In this document: positions 1-6,776 of the stretch, one piece after another
Layout of the letters: every line of letters starts with the position of its first letter
How positions within the stretch are numbered: position 1 is the first letter of the stretch
Source: Rhodovulum sulfidophilum
GTDB lineage: Bacteria; Pseudomonadota; Alphaproteobacteria; Rhodobacterales; Rhodobacteraceae
Reading direction: 5' to 3'
Length of the DNA: 30,803 bases
Assembly: GCA_003241785.1 (NCBI GenBank)
Contig: QFPW01000029.1
Span: forward strand, 1 to 30,803
The notes under the pieces: generated by a model
Databases searched by the model: none
Told to the model about the DNA's origin: nothing
The model's input: only the letters and a program-made list of their open reading frames with translations
Made by a program: the position numbers and the translations under genes

Positions 1-99
1 TGCGACCCGACCTGCAACGTGCACGACTGGTACGTCGGCGTGCGCGGCGGCAAGGTCGAGACGCTCTGGCCGGTCTCGGCCCGCGGCAAGGCCTATTGA
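1..99 (+). CDS. 3' end of an unrecognised protein (partial)
   Basis: The window opens inside a reading frame whose last 32 codons end at a TGA at 97-99. The visible tail contains the stretch CNVHDWYVGVRGG and ends in ARGKAY. It has a natural amino-acid composition, and GC-stable hairpins begin two bases after the stop, so I take it as the real end of a gene entering from the left. I do not recognise the family from so short a piece. The downstream GlcG-like gene is on the same strand, but the palindrome-rich gap suggests separate transcription. Confidence 0.6.
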   Translation, partial: CDPTCNVHDWYVGVRGGKVETLWPVSARGKAY

Positions 100-100
100 G

Positions 101-182
101 ACGGCGCTCCCGCGCCGTCCCGGGCTCGACCCGGGACCTCAACGCGGCGCCGGGGCCTCGGGGCCCCGGGTCAAGCCCGGGG
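101..182 (+). terminator. Three GC hairpins after the first gene
   Basis: Three perfect inverted repeats follow the stop codon at 97-99. ACGGCG/CGCCGT occupies 101-118 with a 6-nt loop. GTCCCGGG/CCCGGGAC occupies 117-137 with a 5-nt loop. CCCCGGG/CCCGGGG occupies 164-182 with a 5-nt loop. None has a long T-tract, so they may terminate transcription inefficiently, stabilise the 3' end, or be repetitive palindromic elements of the genome. Confidence 0.5.
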
Positions 183-188
183 CGCCCG

Positions 189-250
189 CGTAGGGCGGAC
201 CTTGGTCCGCCTTTCCCCCGACGGCGGGGCGGACCAAGCTCCGCCCTACG
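189..250. repeat. Long nested inverted repeat (REP/BIME-like)
   Basis: The arms 190-211 and 228-249 are 22 nt each, complementary except for one position, and extended by one more pair at 189/250. They enclose a 16-nt loop. Each arm contains a smaller palindrome; the left one is GGCGGACC-TT-GGTCCGCC. Nested palindromes in an intergenic gap are typical of extragenic repeat elements. The sequence would also form a strong cruciform or RNA hairpin upstream of the GlcG-like gene. Confidence 0.6.
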
Positions 251-258
251 AAGACATC

Positions 259-277
259 GCGCGCGGTCCCCGCGCGC
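259..277. repeat. GC hairpin upstream of GlcG-like gene
   Basis: GCGCGCGG (259-266) and CCGCGCGC (270-277) form a perfect 8-bp stem with a 3-nt loop, 38 bases before the start codon of the GlcG-like gene. It could sit in the 5' leader of that gene. It is the fifth palindrome in a 177-base stretch. A role is not evident. Confidence 0.4.
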
Positions 278-314
278 TCGGATCCGGACGGGACCGACCA
301 ACAAGGAGACGACC

Positions 315-740
315 ATGACGCTGACCCTGGAACTGGCGCGCAAGCTCGCCGACCTCTGCCTCGAGCGGGCCGGGGAGCTCGGCCTGAAGCCCCTGACCGT
401 CGCGGTGCTCGACGCGGCCGGGCAGCCCAAGGCGCTGCTGCGCCAGGACGGGACCAGCCTGATGCGGCCGGAGATCGCCCAGGGCAAGGCGCGGGGCGCG
501 ATCGGCATGGGGCTCGGCTCGCGCGCGCTTTTCGCCCGCGCGCAAGAGCAGCCCTATTTCATCCAGGCGATGAACGCGATCGCCGGCGGCGCCCTGGTCC
601 CGGTCCCGGGCGGCGTGCTGATCCGGAGCGAGGGCGAGATCATCGGCGCGATCGGCGTCACCGGCGACACCTCGGACAACGACGAGGCCTGCGCGATCCA
701 TGCGATCGAGGCGGTCGGCCTGGTCGCCGATCCGGGCTGA
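315..740 (+). CDS. GlcG/HbpS-family heme-binding-like protein
   Basis: The 141-residue product fits the small GlcG/HbpS (DUF336) fold in length and pattern: an N-terminal helix beginning MTLTLELARKL, the strand motif LTVAVLDAAGQPKALLRQDG, a central RPEIAQGKA segment, and a glycine-rich C-terminal half with VPGGVLIRSEGEIIGAIGVTG. Members occur in glycolate (glc) and other catabolic clusters; related proteins bind heme or act extracellularly, and the GlcG role itself is unclear. The start at 315 is chosen because an AGGAG-type ribosome site lies at 303-308, whereas upstream in-frame codons translate the palindrome cluster. No signal peptide is visible. A perfect hairpin follows the stop. Its position near a YdiJ-type dehydrogenase supports a 2-hydroxyacid context, but that link is inference. 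Confidence 0.88.
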   Translation: MTLTLELARKLADLCLERAGELGLKPLTVAVLDAAGQPKALLRQDGTSLMRPEIAQGKARGAIGMGLGSRALFARAQEQPYFIQAMNAIAGGALVPVPGGVLIRSEGEIIGAIGVTGDTSDNDEACAIHAIEAVGLVADPG

Positions 741-749
741 CGCCGGCCG

Positions 750-781
750 GGGCCCGCGCGATGAACCGCTGGCGCGGGCCC
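750..781 (+). terminator. Hairpin terminator after GlcG-like gene
   Basis: GGGCCCGCGC (750-759) pairs perfectly with GCGCGGGCCC (772-781) across a 12-nt loop, beginning nine bases after the stop codon. There is no T-tract, so it is a stable 3'-end hairpin or weak intrinsic terminator between the GlcG-like gene and the first GntR gene. Confidence 0.5.
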
Positions 782-867
782 GCGGCGGGATGATACCATC
801 GCGCCCGCGTCGCAACCGAGCAGCGAACCCGCGTTCCATCCGCGAAGGTCCCGGAACTGAGCCGAAG

Positions 868-1584
868 ATGAACTACCTGCCAGAGCCGGTGAAAGATCTG
901 CGGAGACGGACCCTCCACGAGGAGCTGATCCAGACGCTGCGCGACCTGATCGTCCACGGCAGGCTGGCGCCCGGCGCCAAGGTTCCGGAGAAGGAGCTCT
1001 GCGACATCTATTCGGTGTCGCGGACGCCGCTGCGCGAGGCGCTCAAGGTGCTGGCGAGCGAGGGGCTCGTGGTGCTCGAGACCAACCGCGGCGCGCGGGT
1101 GAGCCGGATCACCCAGCGCGACCTCGACGAGGTCTTCCCGGTGATGGGCGTGCTCGAGGGGCTGGCGGGCGAGCTCGCCTGCCGCAACATCACCGAGCCG
1201 GAGCTCGACGAGATCCGGGAGCTGCACGCGCGGATGCTGCGCCACTACCGCGACCGCGACCTCGAAGCCTATTTCGTGGTGAACCAGCGGATCCACGAGG
1301 CGTTGCTGGGCGCGGCGAAGAACGAGACCCTGTCCGCGCATTGCCGGTCGCTGTCGGCGCGGGTGCAGCGCGCGCGCTACGTCGCCAACATGACGCCGGA
1401 CCGCTGGGCGCAGGCGGTGGAGGAGCACGAGGAGATCGTCGCCCATCTCGCGGCGCGGGACGGCGAGAAGCTCGCCGCCACGCTGCGGCGGCATCTCGCG
1501 AACAAGCTCACCGCCGTGCGGCAGTATCTCGACGGCGCGCCGGCCGAGGCCGGGGAGCGCCCGGGCCCGCGCGGCGCGGATTGA
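868..1584 (+). CDS. FadR-subfamily GntR regulator with FCD domain (copy 1)
   Basis: The 238-residue protein has an N-terminal winged helix-turn-helix (about residues 17-82) with the GntR signature SRTPLREALKVLA and the wing NRGARVSR. An all-helical FCD effector domain follows. FCD metal/ligand positions are visible as NQRIHEALL, EEHEEIV and RRHLANK, with Asn in the first ligand position as in many family members. It is predicted to be a cytoplasmic dimeric repressor sensing a small carboxylate. The ATG at 868 gives the usual family length; the longer upstream frame runs through the terminator of the previous gene. A clear ribosome site is lacking. It is a paralogue of the genes at 1661 and 6777, though the most divergent of the three. 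Confidence 0.9.
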   Translation: MNYLPEPVKDLRRRTLHEELIQTLRDLIVHGRLAPGAKVPEKELCDIYSVSRTPLREALKVLASEGLVVLETNRGARVSRITQRDLDEVFPVMGVLEGLAGELACRNITEPELDEIRELHARMLRHYRDRDLEAYFVVNQRIHEALLGAAKNETLSAHCRSLSARVQRARYVANMTPDRWAQAVEEHEEIVAHLAARDGEKLAATLRRHLANKLTAVRQYLDGAPAEAGERPGPRGAD

Positions 1585-1591
1585 ATTCATT
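1580..1591. promoter_or_regulatory. Candidate operator ATTGAATTCATT, copy 1
   Basis: This 12-mer has the palindromic core TGAATTCA and overlaps the stop codon of the first GntR gene, about 70 bases before the second GntR start. An identical 12-mer lies at 2387-2398, just downstream of the second GntR gene and upstream of the dehydrogenase. AT-rich short palindromes of this kind are typical FCD/GntR targets. The identical copy in strongly GC-rich surroundings is the main support. Confidence 0.45.
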
Positions 1592-1606
1592 TTTCGGGCG
1601 GAGGCG

Positions 1607-1634
1607 TTGCGCTTCGCCTTCGATCGGCTATGCT
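1607..1634 (+). promoter_or_regulatory. Candidate sigma-70-type promoter of second GntR gene
   Basis: TTGCGC (1607-1612) and TATGCT (1629-1634) are separated by 16 bases. This would start transcription near 1641, about 20 bases before the ATG at 1661. The candidate operator at 1580-1591 lies around -60 to -50, upstream of the polymerase site. The match is moderate and not proven. Confidence 0.45.
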
Positions 1635-1660
1635 CGGCGGCGCAGCTGTCGAGGCACCCG

Positions 1661-2347
1661 ATGAACGATCCCGCCATTCCGTCGCCGGAGCCCGGCGCCA
1701 CGACCCTGCACGGCGAGATCCTGTCGCGGCTGCGGGATTATGTCGTGGAGGGGCGTATCGCCGATGGCGCCCGGGTGCCCGAGCGCGCGCTCTGCGAGGC
1801 GTTCGGCGTGTCGCGCACGCCGCTGCGCGAGGCGCTCAAGGTGCTCGCGGCCGAGGGGCTGGTCGAGCTCCTGCCGAACCGGGGCGCCCGGGTCAGGGCG
1901 CTGAGCCCGGCGGAGGTGAGCGAGCTCTTCGACCTGATGGCCGGGCTGGAGGCGCTGGCCGGGCGGCTGGCCTGCGAGGTCATCTCGGACGAAGATATTG
2001 AGCGCATTTGCGAATTGCATGGACAGATGTATGTCCATTACCTCCGGCGCGACCGGCGCGGCTATTTCGCCTACAACCAGCGGATCCACGAGGCACTGTT
2101 CGCGATCGCGGGCAACGGCGCGCTGTCGGCCACCGCGCGCACCTTGCAGGGGCGGCTGCGGCGGGTGCGCTACGCGGCCAATCTCGACGAACAGGGCGAG
2201 CGCTGGAGCGCCGCGGTCCGCGAGCACGAGCTGATCCTCGACGCGCTGCGCCGCCGCGCGGGCGATGACCTCGCCGGGATCCTGTTCGCGCATCTGCGCG
2301 GCACCAAGGCGGCGGTGCTGCGCAACCTGGACTCGGGGTCGGAGTGA
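1661..2347 (+). CDS. FadR-subfamily GntR regulator with FCD domain (copy 2)
   Basis: The 228-residue protein carries a GntR winged helix (about residues 16-78) with SRTPLREALKVLAAEGL and the wing NRGARVR, then an FCD domain with NQRIHEALF, REHELIL and FAHLRG at the metal/ligand positions. The ATG at 1661 is chosen for family length and because the promoter candidate ends at 1634. It is most like the product of the gene at 6777: I count about 53 identical residues of 65 across the DNA-binding region. It sits directly upstream of the YdiJ-type dehydrogenase and is flanked by two copies of ATTGAATTCATT, so it is the best candidate controller of that enzyme and of itself. Codons around 1988-2045 are markedly more AT-rich than the rest of the gene. 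Confidence 0.9.
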   Translation: MNDPAIPSPEPGATTLHGEILSRLRDYVVEGRIADGARVPERALCEAFGVSRTPLREALKVLAAEGLVELLPNRGARVRALSPAEVSELFDLMAGLEALAGRLACEVISDEDIERICELHGQMYVHYLRRDRRGYFAYNQRIHEALFAIAGNGALSATARTLQGRLRRVRYAANLDEQGERWSAAVREHELILDALRRRAGDDLAGILFAHLRGTKAAVLRNLDSGSE

Positions 2348-2386
2348 ATCCAGATCCTGGCATCGGCGCCGTGCGGAAAAGATCAT

Positions 2387-2398
2387 ATTGAATTCATT
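2387..2398. promoter_or_regulatory. Candidate operator ATTGAATTCATT, copy 2
   Basis: This is an identical copy of the 12-mer at 1580-1591, in the 284-base gap between the second GntR gene and the FAD/Fe-S dehydrogenase. It is part of an AT-rich island (2376-2400) in otherwise GC-rich DNA. I could not assign a convincing promoter beside it. Confidence 0.45.
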
Positions 2399-2470
2399 CT
2401 GAGCGGCATGTAGCCATCCTTTCGGTCCACGCGGCGACAGAATCGCGGGGCCCGTCAGGGAGGGAGCCCC

Positions 2471-2493
2471 GGACGTCCCGGACGTCCCGGACG
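2471..2493. repeat. Tandem palindromic 9-mer GGACGTCCC
   Basis: GGACGTCCC occurs twice head to tail (2471-2479, 2480-2488), followed by a partial third copy, GGACG. The GGACGTCC core is self-complementary, so the array offers phased symmetric sites 9 bp apart in the upstream region of the dehydrogenase gene. It could be a protein-binding array or replication-slippage product. The rest of the 2348-2631 gap shows nothing else I can name. Confidence 0.4.
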
Positions 2494-2631
2494 ACCTCAC
2501 CGCCCCGCGCGGCGGAGGATCTGGACGGATCCTGAGTCCCGCGACCACCGCTCTGATCGTCGCGCCGCGCCCGGCGCGGGGACGTGGCCGCTCGTCCGCT
2601 CGTGGCGGGACGGCGAGGAAAGTGTAGGCAG

Positions 2632-5574
2632 ATGAACGCACCCGGCACGCATCCGATCCCGCCCGCCGCCCGCGGCTTCGCCCGGGGCCAGGCGCTCGAG
2701 GCGGCGCTCCGGAAGGCGCTCGAGGGCGAGGTCCGCTTCGACGCCTTCACCCGGGGGCGCTACGCGACGGATGCCTCGATCTATCAGATCATGCCGCGTG
2801 GCGTCGCCTTCCCGAAGCACGAGGCGGATATCGCCGCCGCGCTCCAGGTCGCGGCCGAGCATGGCGCGCCGGTGATCGCCCGGGGCGGCGGCACCTCGCA
2901 GAACGGCCAGCCGATCGGCGACGGGCTGATCCTCGACATGTCGCGGCATTTCAGCGGCGTCACCGACTACGACCCGGAGGCGCGCACCGTGCGGGCGCGG
3001 CCGGGCACGGTGCTCAACACGCTCAACGACTTCGCGCGCAAGGACGGCCTCTTCTTTCCAGTCGAGCCCTCGACCGCCTCGCGCTGCACGATCGGCGGCA
3101 TGTGCGGCAACAACTCGTCGGGCGCGCGGTCGCTGCGCTTCGGCAAGACGGTGGACAACGTGATCGCGATCGACGGCATGCTGCACGATGGCGAGGCCTT
3201 CTCGCTCGGCGCGGCGCCGCTCGGCGAGGCGGCGTCGCCCCGGACGCGCGCGATCCTCGAGCGGCTGACCGAGCTCGCGCGGCGCCACCGCGTCGATATC
3301 GAGACGATCTTCCCCAAGGTCCAGCGCCGGGTCGGCGGCTACAACCTCGACGAGCTGCTGCCGGAGCGGCCGAACTATTCGCATCTGCTGGTCGGCTCCG
3401 AGGGCACGCTGGCGCTGACGACCGGCGTGACGCTCCAGCTCTCGACCCTGCCGAGGCATCGCGTGATGGGGGTCTGCCATTTCCCGGATTTCCGCGCGGC
3501 GATGGAGACGACGCGGCATATCGTGGCGCTCGGCCCGGTCGCGGTCGAGCTCGTCGACAACAACGTCCTCGTGCTCGGCGCCGATATCCCGCTCTTTGTG
3601 AAGACGCTGGGCGACATCACCAGGGGCAAGCCGAACTGCCTGCTGCTGGTCGAATTCGCCGGCGACGATCTCGACGCGCTCAGGCGCGACCTCAGGCGGC
3701 TGGACCAGTGCATGGCGGATCATGGCTTCGCCGACGCGGTGGTCGAGGTGATCGAGCCCGCGCGGCAGAAGCCGGTCTGGGAGGTGCGCGAGGCCTGCCT
3801 CAACATCATGATGTCGATGAAGGGCGACGGAAAGCCGGTCTCCTTCATCGAGGATTGCGCCGTCCCGCTCGAGCATCTCGCCGATTACACCGACGCGGTG
3901 ACCGAGGTCTTCGCGCGGCACGGCACGCGCGGCACCTGGTACGCGCATGCCTCGGTCGGCTGCCTGCACGTGCGTCCGATCCTGAACATGAAGGACGAGG
4001 AGGGCGCGCGGAAGATGCGCGCGATCGCCGAGGAGACCGCGGAGCTGGTGCGGCGCTACAAGGGCTCGTTCTCGGGCGAGCACGGCGACGGCATCTCGCG
4101 CTCGGAATATATCGAGCCTTTGTTCGGCGCGAAGCTGACCCGGGCCTTCGAGGAGGTGAAGGACAGCTTCGATCCGGAGAACCGGCTCAATCCGAACAAG
4201 ATCGTGCGCCCGCCGCGGATGGACGACCGCGCGCTGATGCGGTTCGGGCCCGGCTACGCGGTGTCGCGGCCCGAGGGCAGGACGGCGCTCGACTGGTCGG
4301 AATGGGGCGGCTTCGGCGGCGCGGTCGAGATGTGCAACAACAACGGCGCCTGCCGCAAGCTCGCCGGCGGGACCATGTGCCCGTCCTACCGCGCTACCAG
4401 GGACGAGCAGCACGTGACGCGCGGGCGCGCCAACACGCTGAGGCTCGCGATCTCGGGCCAGCTCGGCCCCGACGCCTTCATCTCGCCCGGGATGAAGGCG
4501 ACCATGGATCTCTGCGTCTCCTGCAAGGGCTGCAAGCGCGACTGTCCGACCGGGGTCGACATGGCGCGGATGAAGATCGAGTTCCTGCATCATTACTATG
4601 GCAAGCACGGCCTGCCCTGGCGCGAGCGGCTGATCGCGCATCTGCCGCGCTACGCGCGCCATGCGCGCTGGGTCGCGCCGCTCCTGAACCTGCGCGACCG
4701 GATCCCGGCCATCGCGCGGCTGTCGGAACGGATGCTGGGCTTCTCGGCGCGGCGCACGCTGCCGAAATGGCGCAAGCCGTGGCGCGAGGGTGGCGGCGCG
4801 AGCCGGCCCGTCGACGTGCTGGGCGACGGGCGCGACCTTGTGCTGTTCGGCGACACGTTCAACCGCTACTTCGAACGCGAGAACCTCGAGGCGGCTGAGC
4901 GGGTGCTGGTCGCCGCCGGCTACCGGCTGCACCGGGTGAAGCCCGCCGAGGGATCCCGTCCGATGTGCTGCGGCCGCACCTATCTCGCCTCGGGCCAGAC
5001 CGACGCCGCGCGGGCCGAGGCGAAGCGTTCGCTCGACGCGCTCAGGCCCTTCATCGAGCGCGGCGCGCGGGTGGTGGGGCTCGAGCCCTCCTGCGTCATG
5101 AGCTTCCGCGACGAGATGACCGCGCTGCTGCCGGCGGCGGAGACCGGCTTCATCCAGGGCAAGGCGCTGCTCCTCGAGGAGCTGCTCGCCGCCGATCTGA
5201 AGGAGGGCCGGATCACGCTGCCGCTGGCCGACCAGGGCGGGCGGGTCGCGCATCTGCACGGGCATTGCCACCAGAAGGCCTTCGCGGCGATGGGGCCGGT
5301 CGAATACGTGCTGCGCGGGGTCCCGGGGCTGGAGCTCAAGGTGATCGAAAGCTCCTGCTGCGGCATGTCGGGCGCCTTCGGCTACGCGGCGGAGAACATC
5401 GAGGTCTCGAAGAGGATGGCCGAGCTGTCGCTGCTGCCCGCCGTGCGCGCGGCGGGGCCGGGCGATCTGATCGTGGCCGATGGCACCAGCTGCCGCCACC
5501 AGATCCACGACGGCGCCGGGCGCGAGGCGGTCCATGTCGCGCGGGTGCTCGACCGGGCGCTGCGCCGGGCCTGA
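2632..5574 (+). CDS. YdiJ-type FAD/Fe-S D-2-hydroxyacid (2-hydroxyglutarate-like) dehydrogenase
   Basis: This 980-residue fusion begins with an FAD-binding PCMH/VAO half; the flavin-pocket motif ARGGGTSQNGQ is near residues 83-92 and GSEGTLALTTG follows later. A C-terminal oxidase segment with GEHGDGI comes next, and then an iron-sulfur half. Cysteines C568-x6-C and the ferredoxin-like set C628, C631, C634, C638 are visible. Two CCG-type cysteine motifs are at C779/C780 and C909/C910. Length and order match the E. coli YdiJ family (about 1,018 residues), which oxidises D-2-hydroxyglutarate and passes electrons to the respiratory chain. A GAGGAA ribosome site at 2615-2620 supports the ATG at 2632 over a GTG at 2584. 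The substrate could be another D-2-hydroxyacid. Control by the adjacent FCD regulator is inferred. Confidence 0.93.
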   Translation: MNAPGTHPIPPAARGFARGQALEAALRKALEGEVRFDAFTRGRYATDASIYQIMPRGVAFPKHEADIAAALQVAAEHGAPVIARGGGTSQNGQPIGDGLILDMSRHFSGVTDYDPEARTVRARPGTVLNTLNDFARKDGLFFPVEPSTASRCTIGGMCGNNSSGARSLRFGKTVDNVIAIDGMLHDGEAFSLGAAPLGEAASPRTRAILERLTELARRHRVDIETIFPKVQRRVGGYNLDELLPERPNYSHLLVGSEGTLALTTGVTLQLSTLPRHRVMGVCHFPDFRAAMETTRHIVALGPVAVELVDNNVLVLGADIPLFVKTLGDITRGKPNCLLLVEFAGDDLDALRRDLRRLDQCMADHGFADAVVEVIEPARQKPVWEVREACLNIMMSMKGDGKPVSFIEDCAVPLEHLADYTDAVTEVFARHGTRGTWYAHASVGCLHVRPILNMKDEEGARKMRAIAEETAELVRRYKGSFSGEHGDGISRSEYIEPLFGAKLTRAFEEVKDSFDPENRLNPNKIVRPPRMDDRALMRFGPGYAVSRPEGRTALDWSEWGGFGGAVEMCNNNGACRKLAGGTMCPSYRATRDEQHVTRGRANTLRLAISGQLGPDAFISPGMKATMDLCVSCKGCKRDCPTGVDMARMKIEFLHHYYGKHGLPWRERLIAHLPRYARHARWVAPLLNLRDRIPAIARLSERMLGFSARRTLPKWRKPWREGGGASRPVDVLGDGRDLVLFGDTFNRYFERENLEAAERVLVAAGYRLHRVKPAEGSRPMCCGRTYLASGQTDAARAEAKRSLDALRPFIERGARVVGLEPSCVMSFRDEMTALLPAAETGFIQGKALLLEELLAADLKEGRITLPLADQGGRVAHLHGHCHQKAFAAMGPVEYVLRGVPGLELKVIESSCCGMSGAFGYAAENIEVSKRMAELSLLPAVRAAGPGDLIVADGTSCRHQIHDGAGREAVHVARVLDRALRRA

Positions 5575-5594
5575 TCCGGCGGCGGTGGCGTGGC

Positions 5595-5619
5595 GCGATC
5601 CCCGGATATAAGGGATCGC
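5595..5619. terminator. Intergenic hairpin between dehydrogenase genes
   Basis: GCGATCCC (5595-5602) and GGGATCGC (5612-5619) form a perfect 8-bp stem around an AT-rich 9-nt loop. It lies 20 bases after the dehydrogenase stop and about 30 bases before the GAPDH-like start. It could be a partial terminator, an intercistronic stabiliser or an operator. Confidence 0.4.
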
Positions 5620-5650
5620 CGGACGGGCCGGAATCGCACGGGGTAAGGAC

Positions 5651-6667
5651 ATGACGGAGCGCAAGATCACGCTCGCGCTGAACGGGTTCGGACGGATCGG
5701 GCGCTCGATCCTGCGGATCCTGGCGCGGGGCGGCTACGACGACCTCGAACTCAGGCTGATCAACGATATCGAGCCGCTGGAAAGCTGCGCCTATCTCTTC
5801 GAATACGACAGCGTGTTCGGCCCCTACCGCGGCGCGGTCGCGACCGGGGACGGGGCGCTGATCGTCGATGGCCGGCGCATCCCGTTCCATTCCGCGCCGG
5901 ACCTGCGCGACCTCGACCTGAGCGGGATCGATATCGTGCTCGAATGCACCGGAATGACCGGCTCGCGCGCCACCGTCGAGCGCGGGCTGCAGGCCGGGGC
6001 GGGCCGGGTGCTGATCTCCGGTCCCTCGGACGAGGCCGACGTGACCGTGGTCATCGGCGCGAACGAGCACGAGTTGCTCGACCAGCGCATCGTCTCGAAC
6101 GCCTCCTGCACCACCAACGCGCTGGCGCCGCTGCTCCGGCTGCTCGACGAGGGGTTCGGCGTCGTCTCCGGGCAGATGACGACGGTGCATTGCTATACCG
6201 GGAGCCAGCCGACGGTGGACAAGCCGCGCGGCGACGCGGCCCGCTCGCGCGCGGCGGCGCTGTCGATGGTGCCGACCACGACCAGCGCCGGGCGGCTGAT
6301 CGGCGTCGTGCTGCCCGCGCTGGCGGGGCGGGTGAAGGCGCGCGCGATCCGGGTGCCGACCGCGAGCGTCTCCTGCATCGACCTCACCATCGCGACCGCG
6401 CGCCCGACCGACGCGGCCTCGGTCAACGCGCTCCTGCGCGACGCGGCCGGCCGCTCGCCGATCTTCGGCTGGACCGAGAAGCCGCTCGTGTCCTGCGACC
6501 TGCGCGCGCGGCCGGAGTCGATCGTGATCGCGGGGCCGGAGACCTCGGTCGCCGACGGGCTGACGCGGGTGTTCGGCTGGTACGACAACGAATGGGGCTT
6601 TTCGACCCGGATGCTCGACATGGCGCGGCGCATGGGCGCGGACGCCCCCTTCGTCGGCTTCGATTGA
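5651..6667 (+). CDS. Divergent GAPDH-family aldehyde-phosphate dehydrogenase
   Basis: The 338-residue product has the two-domain GAPDH fold. The NAD-binding motif NGFGRIGR is at residues 11-18, IND near 38 suits NAD preference, SNASCTTNALAPLL carries catalytic C153, and TTVHCYTG carries H180. The C-terminal WYDNEWGFSTRM is conserved. It departs from housekeeping GAPDH in the phosphate region: the usual YTNDQ is YTGSQ, the KDWRGGR-like stretch is GDAARSR, and the STGAA motif reads TTSAG. These changes suggest a different or relaxed substrate, such as another phosphorylated or short hydroxy-aldehyde. It may be cotranscribed with the dehydrogenase 76 bases upstream. A purine-rich stretch at 5641-5649 sits unusually close to the ATG, but the Rossmann strand starts at residue 5, so no later start works. 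Confidence 0.88.
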   Translation: MTERKITLALNGFGRIGRSILRILARGGYDDLELRLINDIEPLESCAYLFEYDSVFGPYRGAVATGDGALIVDGRRIPFHSAPDLRDLDLSGIDIVLECTGMTGSRATVERGLQAGAGRVLISGPSDEADVTVVIGANEHELLDQRIVSNASCTTNALAPLLRLLDEGFGVVSGQMTTVHCYTGSQPTVDKPRGDAARSRAAALSMVPTTTSAGRLIGVVLPALAGRVKARAIRVPTASVSCIDLTIATARPTDAASVNALLRDAAGRSPIFGWTEKPLVSCDLRARPESIVIAGPETSVADGLTRVFGWYDNEWGFSTRMLDMARRMGADAPFVGFD

Positions 6668-6717
6668 CCGGGGTCTGAGGTCATGGGCCGGCGCGGCGGT
6701 CGATCCCGGACGGGCCG

Positions 6718-6746
6718 TTTCCGGGCCCGCCGGTTCGCGATATGGT
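6718..6746 (+). promoter_or_regulatory. Candidate promoter of third GntR gene
   Basis: TTTCCG (6718-6723) and TATGGT (6741-6746) are separated by 17 bases and precede the ATG at 6777 by about 30 bases. The -10 match is fair and the -35 match weak. The ATTGAATTCATT motif seen around the second GntR gene is absent here. Confidence 0.3.
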
Positions 6747-6776
6747 TTCACCCGGAGCTGAGCCGGGACCGGGACG

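Noticed and set aside
2497..5670. Very long antisense open frame opposite the FAD/Fe-S dehydrogenase
   Set aside because: It is a shadow of GC-rich third positions in the sense gene. Its composition is Arg/His/Ala/Gly-rich with no family motifs, while the sense strand has complete cofactor motifs.
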